64,000 nt of DNA, taken from contig NC_052618.1 of NCBI RefSeq assembly GCF_016545825.1, forward strand, positions 18,923,561 to 18,987,560, in the 5' to 3' direction. Position numbers and translations under genes: made by a program. The DNA comes from Eucalyptus grandis (taxonomy: Eukaryota; Streptophyta; Magnoliopsida; Myrtales; Myrtaceae). Below, piece after piece: positions 36,161-46,703 of this stretch; position 1 is the first letter of the stretch, and each line of letters opens with the position of its first letter. The notes beneath the pieces are model-generated. The model was not told the origin of the DNA. It made no database searches and worked only from the letters and a program-made list of their open reading frames with translations.

Positions 36161-37302
36161 TGTTAGGAAATCCCTTATGATGTTTTGAAGATGACAAAAT
36201 AAATCAAAGGCTACTAACATGTTTGATGATTGAGTAATAGACCATGCAGATGTTAGAACATGTAGAGGATATTATCAAAGTCGAAAGACGGCCAAAGACT
36301 GAACGTAACATATGTCCAAAGTATATTCTGAAGATTTCCAGACTTCTGTGTCAAAGTCTGAAGACTGTCAGACTCAAGACTCAAAGTCTGAAGACTGCCA
36401 GACTCAAGACTCAAAGTCTGAAGACTGCCAGACTTTAGTGTCAAAGTCTGTTCTACATCAGAAGTCTGCTCACTCGACTAATTCCATCGAACGTGAATGA
36501 TGAACTAGAAGACGGACTCTATCTTTGAAGCTGAACCGGGTACAGACCTTAAAGCTAAATCTGTTCGAAGCGGATATGTTCGGACCCGGTTGTAAAGTCT
36601 ATAGACTCGCATTGTAAAGTCTATTGCTCTCGGACTTTACATCCAGATTCGATGAATTGTAACTCAAGCCTAATCATACAACGGCTAGTGATCTGGTTTG
36701 GATTTCACATCAAGATTGATTTGATTGATTCAATCTATTTGATTGACGATTGGATCTTGAAGACAAGATCTTTCTATACGAAGAAGCTTTACTTATGGAA
36801 ACCAAGATTTCGTTTGTATGGGCGATCGGAATCAATTTGGGATTCTACCTTTGTCACTCAACGGCTACCAAATCTTCTAGATACGAGCTGTCCAATGGGT
36901 ATATTGGAAGACGATTCTCCGAGATACTGTCAACGGGTAGTTTGGAAGTGGAGGAGTATTTAAGGAGATCATGGACCGATGAGCAAGTAAGAGACGGAGC
37001 GTAGAATTTATAATTCCAAAGTCTGAGCGACTTTCAATTATATACTTGTCTCGTTGAGAGCTTAAACGTTTGTAATCGTGAGAGAAATACCAAAAGAGTG
37101 ACTTAGTGAGATAGTGTGATCTACTACTAAGTGTTTGCACTTTCAAGTTGTAATCTCTTGTTGATTGCATAGTGGAATCCAGTCAAGGAAGGCTGTTAGC
37201 GTGGGAGAGTGGACGTAGGCTTGGATTAAGCCGAACCACTATAAATCTTGTGTTCTTATTCTCTTCCCCAACTCCTTTATTTTGTTCATACTAGCACTCA
37301 CA
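36161..37302 (+). repeat. 3' LTR with an internal 30-bp tandem repeat
   Basis: It matches the 5' LTR but has an extra copy of 'ctcaaagtctgaagactgcc' units (36345-36440, about three units). This explains why it is about 31 bp longer. The expansion arose after insertion or by template switching. Confidence 0.85.
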
Positions 37303-37307
37303 TGCTT

Positions 37308-37450
37308 ACCCAACAAAACAAGTCACCTTACTAGTAGCTTCTTTTGATTGCAATTGTTTGAGCCCCTCTTGCGCTTTCCCTAGCAAGTGTGGCATTTTTT
37401 CACCAACTACATCTTTCAGCAGCACTATATTTTGCCTATTAAGCTTTTCT
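37308..37450 (-). mobile_element. Other half of the interrupted Gypsy-like relic
   Basis: It continues the relic at 31780-32182 across the insertion, sharing tgctt as target. No protein domain could be read with confidence. Confidence 0.35.
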
Positions 37451-37454
37451 TAAT

Positions 37455-37690
37455 TCCAACGGACCAATGGAGGATCTTTTCAAGCAAGATCTTGACATAC
37501 TTGCTTGACTTCTTAGCCACTTCTTCCTAGATATGTTCTTATTAGAAAGAACCCTAAAATAAAAGTGAGTATTACTAACTCGGGCATGTTCACATAGTAA
37601 GTTCACCTGTTAATTTTCTTTTCGCTGTCATTCTATCATATTTTGCTCATTTTCTGAATTTTGGATACTTCCGAGTTTGCTGTGATGGAC
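37455..37690 (+). pseudogene. 3' end relic of a BAHD gene
   Basis: 'atcttttcaagcaagatct' followed by 'tcttcctagatatgttctta' and 'cattctatcat...tgctcattttctgaattt' corresponds to the last codons and 3' flank of the BAHD gene at 8182-8330. Only the final ten or so codons are present. It shows that BAHD and dioxygenase copies were duplicated together, since a dioxygenase promoter relic follows. Confidence 0.65.
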
Positions 37691-37768
37691 TTGGGCTACC
37701 CTTTTGCGTTTGATGGGAGGAATAAAGTTATATGATCGCCAAGTAAAACATTGTAAAAAAATCGCCAT

Positions 37769-37770
<2 letters not shown>

Positions 37771-37821
<51 letters not shown>
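37771..37821. repeat. (GA)n microsatellite
   Basis: About 25 GA dinucleotides. Confidence 0.9.
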
Positions 37822-37824
<3 letters not shown>

Positions 37825-37839
37825 AGAGCTGAGTAAAAT

Positions 37840-38330
37840 GTTAGGTATCATTAAGCAACATTTAAGTGAACAAGAAAAGGAATAGATAGATATATCACCT
37901 AATCATTTAATTAAATTGTCATGGTTACGCATGGCCCCTTTATTAATCAAGTGACCAACAAATCCATGTTAAAACTCCTGTATCTACATTATAAATTTAT
38001 TAGCCATTGATAAAATGACGCCAGCCTAATTGATAGTTCAAGAGAACAGAATAATTCTCAATGTGAAGCCCATTGAATTATGATAATGCCACTATCATAT
38101 AAAATGCATAATTTTTAGGGAGAGATTTCTCTTTTGGTCTCTCTACCTAAGTTATCTCATAAATAAGTTGTGTTAGTAGCTTGAATTAACTTTTAGTAGC
38201 TTGAATTAACTTTAAATGAATCCATGGGCTATTGTCATTTAGCACTCGAAAAATGAAAACCGCCATCAACTGCCCCTATCTACTACTTTCCACTATATAG
38301 ATTGCACTTTTTTAACGAGAAAACTATTCA
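37840..38330. repeat. Relic of a dioxygenase promoter (fourth copy)
   Basis: It is collinear with 30940-31400: 'tattagccattgataaaatga', 'agagatttctcttttggtc', 'gaattaactttaaatgaat' and others. No exon 1 follows on the expected side; the sequence meets the GA repeat instead. Confidence 0.65.
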
Positions 38331-38689
38331 TCATTTGAAAATTTTCAATAGGAATTGTTGCGGAAAACAAGTGACCGTACAATAAAATAGACAGAATAAG
38401 AAAATAAATCGAACACAAAATTTACGTGATTTTGTGGTAATGATATATGCATATAGAAAAAGTAGTGCTAAATTCTATCGTAGATCAAGCTATATAAAAG
38501 AAATTACAATCACACTCAAATACTTTTAGTATTTAGCTTCATATTTGTCATGAAATGATTTTTTATTCTCACAAAAGAACTATATACAAATTCTCATCAT
38601 AATAATTTAATTGGCTACATATACTAAAAATTCTCGCTGTAATCGTACGAGCGAAACGAACTAAGAAACCCACGACCAAATACTCTCAA
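38331..38689. other. Intergenic, no gene seen
   Basis: AT-rich sequence up to the minisatellite. No ORF of note. Confidence 0.4.
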
Positions 38690-38937
38690 ATGGCGCTTGA
38701 GTATTTCTTCGTCCACAAGGGCACACCTGGCACTGGCGCAAAAAAAACGATGCTTCTAGGCTTTATTGTCAACGATGGCATGCCTAGCACTGGCGCACAA
38801 CTCGCACCAGTACAGAAACCGACGCTTCAAGGCTCTAATGTCAACGATGGCACACCTGGCACTGGCACAGAAAGCGACGCTTCAAGGCTCTATTGCCAAC
38901 AACGGCTTTATTATCAACAATGGCACGCCTAGCACTG
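38690..38937. repeat. Minisatellite, left part
   Basis: Imperfect units carry 'ggcac(a/g)cct(g/a)gcactggc', 'cagaaa(g)cgacgcttcaagg' and 'tgtcaacgatgg'. The array stops at 38937 and resumes in the same orientation at 57640, on the far side of the large inverted-repeat element. Confidence 0.75.
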
Positions 38938-39521
38938 GAGAAAATATTGGGTACGCCTTATGTATCAACGTGGCAAACAAGAAGGCGGTGGGAGCGCGAC
39001 ACGTGTCCTCGTGGGGCCCATAAAGTCAGGCGCCTGTTTCTCGACTCAGCGCTCCTCTCTCTTCTCACTCTCTCCCAAATAACTCACGGCTGGTGGCTGG
39101 TGGCTCGGCTCGGCTGGCAGAAGAAAGGACGGCCAGCGAGTAATAAATGCGCAAACGCTCCCGCTTAAAATTTCTCTCTCCTCACACTTGAATATTTTCT
39201 GGGCGCTTTCTCTCTCCTCGTGACGAGCTGCACTTCCTCTGTTTCTTCTCAGCGCATCCCACCCTCACCCCCTCCGCCTCCGCCTCTCAAAAAAGCCTCG
39301 CCGCCGGTCATCTACCTCTGGCACGTCGCCTCCTCCAAGAGCCCCGCCAGTCGCAGCTGGTTCCCGACCCCCTTCGCCTCCGACTGTTTCCAACGCGGAG
39401 ATCGAGCATAAGTTTTGTGCTCGCGTTGGTCTCTCGGTAACTTCTGGACCTCCGTCCGATTTCCTCCCCTCCCTCCGACAAACTCGTCGTCAACTCCGAC
39501 TCCGAGCCGCCGCCGCCGCCG
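38938..39521 (+). promoter_or_regulatory. Promoter and 5' leader captured from the GPI gene (also terminal repeat)
   Basis: It holds GGGCCCA at 39014-39020, a TCP/Up1-type site common in housekeeping genes, and CT-rich leader sequence at 39030-39270. Long ORFs in all frames reflect high GC and CCG repeats, not a gene. The same sequence is at the other end of the element. Confidence 0.45.
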
Positions 39522-39961
39522 ACGGCGTCCTCCGTCTCTGGCATCTGCTCGTCCTCCCCCTCCCTCAGGCCGAAGACGCCGCCGGCCTCCGCCGCGAAGC
39601 CGTCGGCCTCCGGCAGGAGGGAGGCGGCCTCGGTTTCGTTCCCGAGCGGCGCCAGGCTCCCCGCCGTCGACCGGGTGCTGTCCCTGTCGCTGGCCCGATC
39701 GGTCGCGAGGGAGATCTCGGTAGACCTGGCAAGGGTCGACGACGCGGCGAAGAAGGAGAGGCGCGGGCTAGAGGGCTGGAGAAGGATTCCCGCTCGCTGT
39801 GGACGAGGTACGTGGACTGGCTACACCAGCACCGGAGCGAGGGCTTTTCCTTGGACATGAGCCGAATCGGGTTCACGGACGAGTTCGTGGAGGAGATAAA
39901 GCCTCGGTTCCAGGCCGCGTTCAAGGCGATGGAGGAGCTGGGGATGGGCGCCATCGCGAAC
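39522..39961 (+). pseudogene. PGI1: Plastid glucose-6-phosphate isomerase, exon 1 (left arm)
   Basis: The reading [17 protein letters not shown] is a plastid transit peptide of the PGI1 type. It continues with ARSVAREIS, then [36 protein letters not shown] and GAIAN, the family N-terminus. The expected ATG of MASS... is ACG here (39522). A frame change lies near 39775 (GLEG/LEKDSR). After GAIAN the family continues PDEGRMVGHYWLR, but here the sequence switches to VIMCTS. No other GPI exon is in the window. Confidence 0.8.
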
Positions 39962-40021
39962 GTCATCATGTGCACATCGATCTTTGTGCTAAGGAAGAAA
40001 GCTTTTGATGTCTTGGAAAGG
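39962..40021 (+). pseudogene. Unidentified exon segment fused to GPI exon 1 (left arm)
   Basis: Sixty bases give [18 protein letters not shown] in the GPI frame, ending at a GT donor (GGTTAGTG). The right arm has CTSDAV where the left has CTSIFV. I do not recognise the protein. It is neither GPI nor aconitase, so it is a third source. Confidence 0.55.
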
Positions 40022-40451
40022 GTTAGTGTTTTTGACTTAAGATCGTCGCTTTTTGCATCACTAAACAGCTCGTCGCTCTTGTAGTCCGTTTCTCTCTTGT
40101 TTAAGTTGTGCAATTATTTCCCGTCTCCACATGCTTGATATTGCAATATCTCAAAGGTTTGATGTCTTAAAGCCCCGATTACAAATTGCAACTCTTCCTT
40201 TATGGCAACCGCATTAAAGCCCGCTTAAATGACATAAGGGTGTCTTTTCTTTACATGGAAGGATGCATAATGTGACCTGATTGCCTACAACTTGTGTAGG
40301 TTGCCATCCTTCTAGAAACGATAGAGCACATTTTTAGTAGTTATTGAGTTCGATGGTCCTCTTGCGGATAAGAGTGGCGAGTGCCATACTCTTGTCGGGA
40401 TTCTAACGGAATCTACTGTTCAATTTCAATCTCCGTTGTTTATGCTTCGAG

Positions 40452-43400
40452 ATAGGCTGCCGTACTCTATTAGGATTCTTCGGAGTTGGCCATTCGGAAT
40501 CTGCGACGAGTTCAGGTCAAGAGCAAAGATGTCGAGAAGATCATCGACTGGGAAAACACTTCTCCTAGACAAGTCGAGATCCCATTTAAGCCGGCTAGAG
40601 TGTCTTTGCTGCGGTACATGGAGCTGCGCATCGTGTGTCATTGATGCTGATTGGGGTTTTGAAGAGTTGCCATGTTTGATATTTGATGATGCGTCGTCAT
40701 TTGTATCGGGATTTTACTTGGGGTGCTGCTGTCGTTGATCTTGCTTGCTTGCGTGATGCGATGAATAGCCTCGGGGAGATCGAATAAAATCAACCCACCG
40801 GTGAGCTTTATATGTCGGCATGTCGCTCGTTCCAGCTACTCGTTGGTGGTGAAGGAACTTTATCTTTGTGTGCGCAAGTAGTTGAACTGTCATTTGTGAA
40901 CATGTCAACCATCGTGCGGGTTCCAGTGGATCTTGTTATCGACCACTCTGTTCGGGTTGATGTGGCAAGGTCGAAAATGCTGTCCGGGCTAATATGGAAC
41001 TTGAGTTTCATCGGAACAAGGAGAGATTTGGCTTTCTCAAGTGGGGTTCAACTGCATTTCATAATATGCTTGTTGTTCCGCCCGGATCGGGATTGTCCAC
41101 CAGGTAGTAAAACATATAGTGCCTATATACGATCATGTGTATGACTTTAGCATAAGAAGTGGAAAAAACTGTATATACCCGTGGTGGAACTATTACATGC
41201 CGTGTCCTTTGAGAATATGCAATTTTCTTGCTTTACCAGAATATTGGCTGTGTCATTGAGTTGACAAACTGAACTGGAATCTATTTGCGAGGTTAATCTA
41301 GAATATCTTGGCGAGTGGCCTTCAACACAAATGGCTTGCTTTACCCCGATAGTGTTGTTGGTACCGATTCACATACAACTATGATAGACGGATTAGGAGT
41401 TGCTGGTTGGGGAGTTGGAGGAATAGAAGCGAAGCTGCAATGCTTGGCCAGGTAAGAGAATTCAATATATTGTTATTATTATTTTTTTTTTTTTTACTGT
41501 GGATGGCTGATAAAGTAGTGTCATTTGACACTAGTATGTCCTTTTCAAGATGTTATGAAGTATGAACATACATCCATTAATTTTTTCAGTCATTTCTTAG
41601 CATTTCTGTTTTCATCTCTTATTTTGATGCAGCCGATGAGCATGGTCCTTCCTGGTGTGGTTGGGTTTAAATTAACTCAGGAAGCTGAAAGATGGGGTAA
41701 AAGCAACCGATCTGGTCTTGAACGTAACACAAATGCTGAGGAAGCATGGCGTTGTGGGCAAATTTGTTGAGTTTTATGGTACATCTTCTGATTCCCCTGC
41801 ATCGTTAATCCTTTCTGTTCAAGATATTCCACAACCACCGAATCCTTCTTGTTACTTGTTGTTTTTAAATGTTGTGTCACTTTTGCAGGGGAAGGAATGA
41901 GCGAATTGTCATTGGCAGATCGTGCCACCATCGCTAACATGTCACCCGAATATGGTGCCACAATGGGCTTTTTCCCTGTTGATCATGTCACTCTGCAGTA
42001 TCTTAAATTGACAGGCAGAAGTGAGGAAACTGTAAGTAATCACAAAGATTTTCGTCATAATTTGTACTGAGTACTGAGTACTTGCTTGTGTTAACTTAAG
42101 CAACTTCATAGATTGCCATGATAGAATCTTACTTGCGGGCGAACAAGATGTTTGTGGATTACAATGAGGTGAGTTTTATGAATGTTTTTGACTTTAAGAG
42201 TACATCATTATTTCTTGCTAAGAATCTGTGTTGGAAGCAGCCCCAAGTGGAGAGAACATACTCCTCTTATCTGGAACTGGATCTTAAGGATGTAGAACCA
42301 TGTATTTCGGGTCCCAAAAGGTAATCCCCAGTGGATACAATACTGTTGCCATGAAGTAGGTTTAGTTTTTGCCCCCCTCACCCTTCTATTGGCTAAGAAT
42401 CAACGCTTTCCAGGCCACAGGATCGAGTCCCATTGAAAGAAATGAAAGCTGATTGGCATGCATGCTTGGATAATAGAGTTGGATTTAAGGTGAGCCTTTC
42501 CAGAATCTTGTATACTCTTTATAAGTGATCGTGCATGGTCATGGGGCTCTTTATTGGTTCCAAAATTTGGGAAGTGAATTGCCCTTCGCATGCGCTTGTA
42601 CTTTGGTAAATATACTAGAACAAAATAGTTAACTAACTATGTGTTGACTCGTGCTTACTACTGACATTGATTCTACCAGATTTTTTTTTTTTTTTTTGAT
42701 TTGTGCTGCTTTAACTGTGCATAAGTTGATTGATGAGCAATTTTGTTTGTCGAAATCTTAATGCAGGCTTCTCTTACGTACATTGAATTTTTTGAACTAT
42801 GTTGTTGAAGAGTTTAGGAGCCTTTAGATGGGCAAAATGGCATATGCTTCATTAAGTATTATTGATATTGATTTTTTTTTCTGTGTCTTAACTTAGGATT
42901 TTGACTGATTTTCATCCATGTCTTTGCAGGGTTTTGCTGTGCCAAAGGAATCACAGGGAAAGGTTGCAGAGTTCACATTTCATGGGACTCCAGCTCAGCT
43001 TCAGCATGGGGATGTTGTTATAGCAGCTATCACTAGCTGCACAAATACTTCAAATCCTAGTGTAATGCTTGGTGCTGCTTTGGTAGCAAGGAAGGCTTAT
43101 GAATAGGATTGGAGGTTGGCTGACAAAAACTCTTCTTCTGACAAAGTAGAATATATTAAGCAATACGTTTAGATGTTCATATGGATTTTGCTACACCCGT
43201 CACCCGATAGTATAGGCTCATGTGCATCTGCATGTATCTCTGCAAAAGTTTACTCGATCTGCTGTCCACTGAATTGATTCTTCGCTCATGTGTAATATCT
43301 TTAAGCATTATACAGTTGCAGCTGGAATCAATGCAGCATATTTTAAATTTTAACAGAAAAATTTGATGAGTTGGTACATTTGATTGTAGATGACTTAGTT

Positions 43401-45814
43401 TTTTTTTTTTTTTTATCTGAACAAAATAAATCTTGTGTCAGGTAAAACTGTGGATTAAGACAAGTCTTGCTCCGGGCTCTGGGGTTGTGACCAAATATTT
43501 GCGGAAAAGGTGCCTTTAATCGACCCAAGTATTCTTCCCATGTTAGCAACCATGGATCTTCTTGCTAAGCTAGACATGTTTTTGCAGTGGTTTGCAGACA
43601 TATTTGAACCAATTAGGATTCCATATTGTTGGCTATGGATGCACTACATGCATTGGAAACTCAGGAGATATTGATGAATCAGTTGCATCAGCTATTACTG
43701 AAAATGGTAGAGATTAATTCATAATCCTGCATAATATCATCAAGAAAATGTTATAAGCTCACTTAACTGTTGAATTTGCACAATGTCAGATCTTGTAGCT
43801 GCAGCTGTATTGTCTGGAAACAAAAATTTTGAAGGACGTGTTCACCCCCTAACTAGGGCTAACTATCTGGCTTCTCCTCCTCTCGTGGTTGCCTATGCTC
43901 TTGCTGGCACGGTGTGTAACATGCAGTTGTATTTGCAGTTGTTGGTTCTTTATTAGCGATCTACTCCAACCTTGGTATTATCCTCGGAATTCGCTTTTCT
44001 TTGTGATTGCAAATCTAGTTTTTGGCACATTCCTCATGGGAGACAACCTTTGCAGGTAGATATTGATTTTGAAACCGAACCCATTGGGGAAGGAAAAGAT
44101 GGAAGAAAAGTATTCTTGAGAGACATTTGGCCATCAAATGAAGAAGTGGCAACTGTAAGTCAATATTTCTGCTAGGAGCTTATGGAAATCTTCACTTTGA
44201 CTATTAATTATAGAGATCATAATTGGTGATTCTGTTTTTTTCTCTCATATAACCTGTCTTCTGTTTTTTTCTCTCATATAACCTGTCTTCAGGTTGTCCA
44301 ATCGAACGTGCTTCCATAATGGCAACATATGAAGCTATCACTAAAGGAAATCCTATGTGGAATCAGTTATCTACACCTTCTAGCACTCTCTATGCTTGGT
44401 ACCCAACATCAACATACATTCATGACCCACCATATTTCAAGAGCATGACAATGTCTCCTCCTGGCCTTCATGGCGTGAAGGATGCCTACTGCTTACTAAA
44501 CTTTGGGGACAGCATTACGACTGACCATATTTCTCCGGCTGGTAGCATTCACAGGGATAGCCCTGCTGCAAGGTATCTAATGGAACGTGGGGTTGATAGA
44601 AGAGACTTCAACTCTTACGGAAGTTGCCGTGGGAATGATGAGATCATGGCAAGAGGAACCTTTGCTAACATTCGCCTTGTCAACAAGTTTCTTAAAGGAG
44701 AAGTTGGACCTAAAACAATCCACATCCCCAGTGAGGAGAAACTATCTGTTTATGATGTTGCCATGGTAATTTTCTTCACTCAGCAGACCCAATACAGACA
44801 CTGCATCACAAATGACAGTGTCGTGAGTGATGGGGCCTCAGTATTCATAGTTGTTGGTTGGATAAGCCATTCTATTTAGATTGGCCCTGAGAATTATGCT
44901 ACTTACCATGTCTATTGCTAGTTCTTTCCTGCAAATTTTTGTTTAAGTCTGAAAGAAGCTGATTTTTTGTTTGGTCCATTCATGCCAGCTAGATCAGCCT
45001 CCTAGCAACATCCTTCTGGGTCATCCCACTGTTAGTTGAGATTCATTTGACAGGTCAATGTGATATCATCTTAATTGGGAGAACTTTTTAAAGAAAATAA
45101 TCTGATTTTAACTGTCGGCCTGCTGGTTAATATTCTATTAGCTGAGTATGGGCTCCATCAATGACTCATTATCTGATTGCTGGTGCCATTGTGGCTCATA
45201 CTAGCTTTGTCTCTTGTATGGCAGAGGTACAAGAGTGAGGGGCATGCCACCATTATTTTGGCTGGTGCTGAGTATGGAAGTAAAAGTTCTCACGATTGGG
45301 CTGCCAAGGGTCCAATGCTGTTGGTGAGCATTTTCATGCTTTTTTATTCAATTTTTTGTCCAATTTTTTCCCTGTAGGTTGCGCCCTAAGCTTTAATTCG
45401 TGTCAGGGCACGAAAACTGTCATAGCAAAGAGCTTTGAGCAGATTCACAGAAGCAATTTAGTGGGAATGGGTATCATTCCTCTATGTTTCAAGTCTGGGG
45501 AGGATGCAGAAACACTCAACTGACTGGCCATGAATGCTACACCATTAATCTTCCGAATAGCGTGAGTGAAATAAGGCCTTGTCAGGACATCACGGTGGAG
45601 ACAGATAATGGCAAGTCATTTGTGTGCACAATACGGTTTAACAGAGAGGTAACGATATTGATCTGTCACTTCTGTATATCCTTGGAAGATTCATCATCTT
45701 TTCATCTCCTTGCTAAGTTTCGGTGGCTTCCATATGTAGGTTGAGCTGGCCTATTTCGATCATGGGGCATCCTGCTGTACGTCATCAGGAACTTGATTGG
45801 AGGTAGACATTGAG
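40452..45814 (+). pseudogene. ACO: Aconitate hydratase, exons 2-19, multiple lesions
   Basis: Aconitase interconverts citrate and isocitrate. Exons: 40452-40613, 40710-40800, 40920-41103, 41292-41451, 41633-41778, 41889-42031, 42112-42168, 42241-42320, 42414-42489, 42930-43114, 43442-43509, 43588-43706, 43790-43911, 44056-44154, 44293-44765, 45225-45323, 45407-45648, 45740-45814. Fe-S cysteines are present ([18 protein letters not shown]). Lesions: frameshifts in exons 2, 3, 5, 6; AG-to-GG acceptors of exons 3 and 4; TAG in exon 11; an out-of-frame deletion in exon 16; one-base losses in exons 18 and 19. SSRDW reads SSHDW and SRRGND reads SCRGND. Exon 1 is absent; GPI exon 1 stands in its place. 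Confidence 0.9.
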
Positions 45815-46646
45815 CGACCAGGCAGGTTCAACAGCCGGCTCTTCTCGGTGTTCCTAGCATTTCCATCCCATCCGGTCAACATGGCTGGAGTAAATCTCTA
45901 TGTCGGAGAGTTCTTCCTCCAGCTGTTATGGGAATAAATTGGGGGAATAAATGGGACAATTTCTGCGTCCTTGGATGATTATCATTCTAACTCTGTGGGC
46001 GGCAGATAAATTAACATTGCAAGGTCTGCGATAGCGTTCATGATATGTGGACAAACTAGTGTTGGCCTCTCATTTTGTTCAAAAATCTTTGGGTTCGGTT
46101 TTCATCGGACAAATGATTTGGATTTTAGAAATCTGCAAGATTTTTCAACTGTCCCGAAATGTGATCTACTCAAGCAGTTTGCCTCTTTCTAGTGTAAGAT
46201 GGTGGTGTAGAATTTCGCCTAAGAGAGGATCTCTTTCAAAGCTATAAAGACAAACGCATTTAGAGAGAGAGAGAGCATGAAATTCATTATTGAGGTGGTG
46301 GAGTCCCATATTCACGTGTACTGGGAGTCACGTGTCGGGGTTGTCCGTGTAGAAGTTCCAAATGACAACCTGACCACGTGACCATTCGTCTTGCTAATAG
46401 TCGAGTGAGAACAAAGTGAGATTCGTCGTCTCATTGGTGTGGTTTGGGTCGAAACCGATCAAACCATTACAAGGCCAAATTCACAAAGAGACTTTGTACA
46501 ATGTGTGGAACGCTTTTTGTAGAGACAATTTCATATGGGAATGGCTATTTGGATGCATGCCGATCCCAGCTCATGCTATCATCAGGTCGTATCTTGGCTA
46601 GAACAGCAAATGACTATTCACAACTCATGTGATGATATCGGACTCA
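45815..46646. other. Aconitase 3' flank and spacer inside the element
   Basis: Includes the probable aconitase 3' UTR. ORFs of about 60 codons are not convincing. A short GA run is at 46263. Confidence 0.4.
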
Positions 46647-46647
46647 G

Positions 46648-46656
46648 TATATAAAG
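46648..46656 (+). promoter_or_regulatory. TATA box of the small ORF
   Basis: 'tatataaag' lies 48 bp before the ATG at 46704, leaving a leader of about 20 bases. Confidence 0.4.
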
Positions 46657-46703
46657 GGCGGGTGGGGAATGCAAAACGCGCCACCCATAGCTTTCAAAAG
46701 TTC

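Larger units (their letters stand above)
32188..37302 (+). mobile_element. SIRE/Maximus-like Copia element with gag only
   Basis: LTRs of 1111 bp (32188-33298) and 1142 bp (36161-37302) begin TGTTAGG and end CACTCACA. A 5-bp target duplication tgctt is at 32183-32187 and 37303-37307. A tRNA-iMet primer site TGGTATCAGAGCC lies at 33301-33313 and a polypurine tract AAAAAGGGGAGAT before the 3' LTR. Only gag can be read; 34170-36160 has no protease, integrase or RT. Repeated 'gacaaaaagggggaga' tracts at 35545, 35610 and 35965 resemble those of the SIRE lineage. It would need another element's enzymes to move. Confidence 0.9.
38938..41657 (+). repeat. Left inverted arm
   Basis: 2720 bp matching the right arm in reverse. 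It includes the promoter-like start, GPI exon 1, a short unknown exon and aconitase exons 2-5 plus the first bases of exon 6. Homology ends inside exon 6 after 'ccttcctggtg'. Confidence 0.85.

Noticed and set aside
38690..39023. ORFs across the minisatellite
   Set aside because: Open frames come from repeat units; no start context or conservation.
39415..39723. Arg/Pro-rich ORF (102 codons) and other long ORFs around 39.2-39.9 and 56.7-57.4 kb
   Set aside because: They are alternative frames of the GC-rich GPI leader and exon 1; only the transit-peptide frame matches a known family.
39220..45814. A complete functional aconitase gene
   Set aside because: Exon 1 is missing, acceptors of exons 3-4 are lost, and several exons carry frameshifts or stops.
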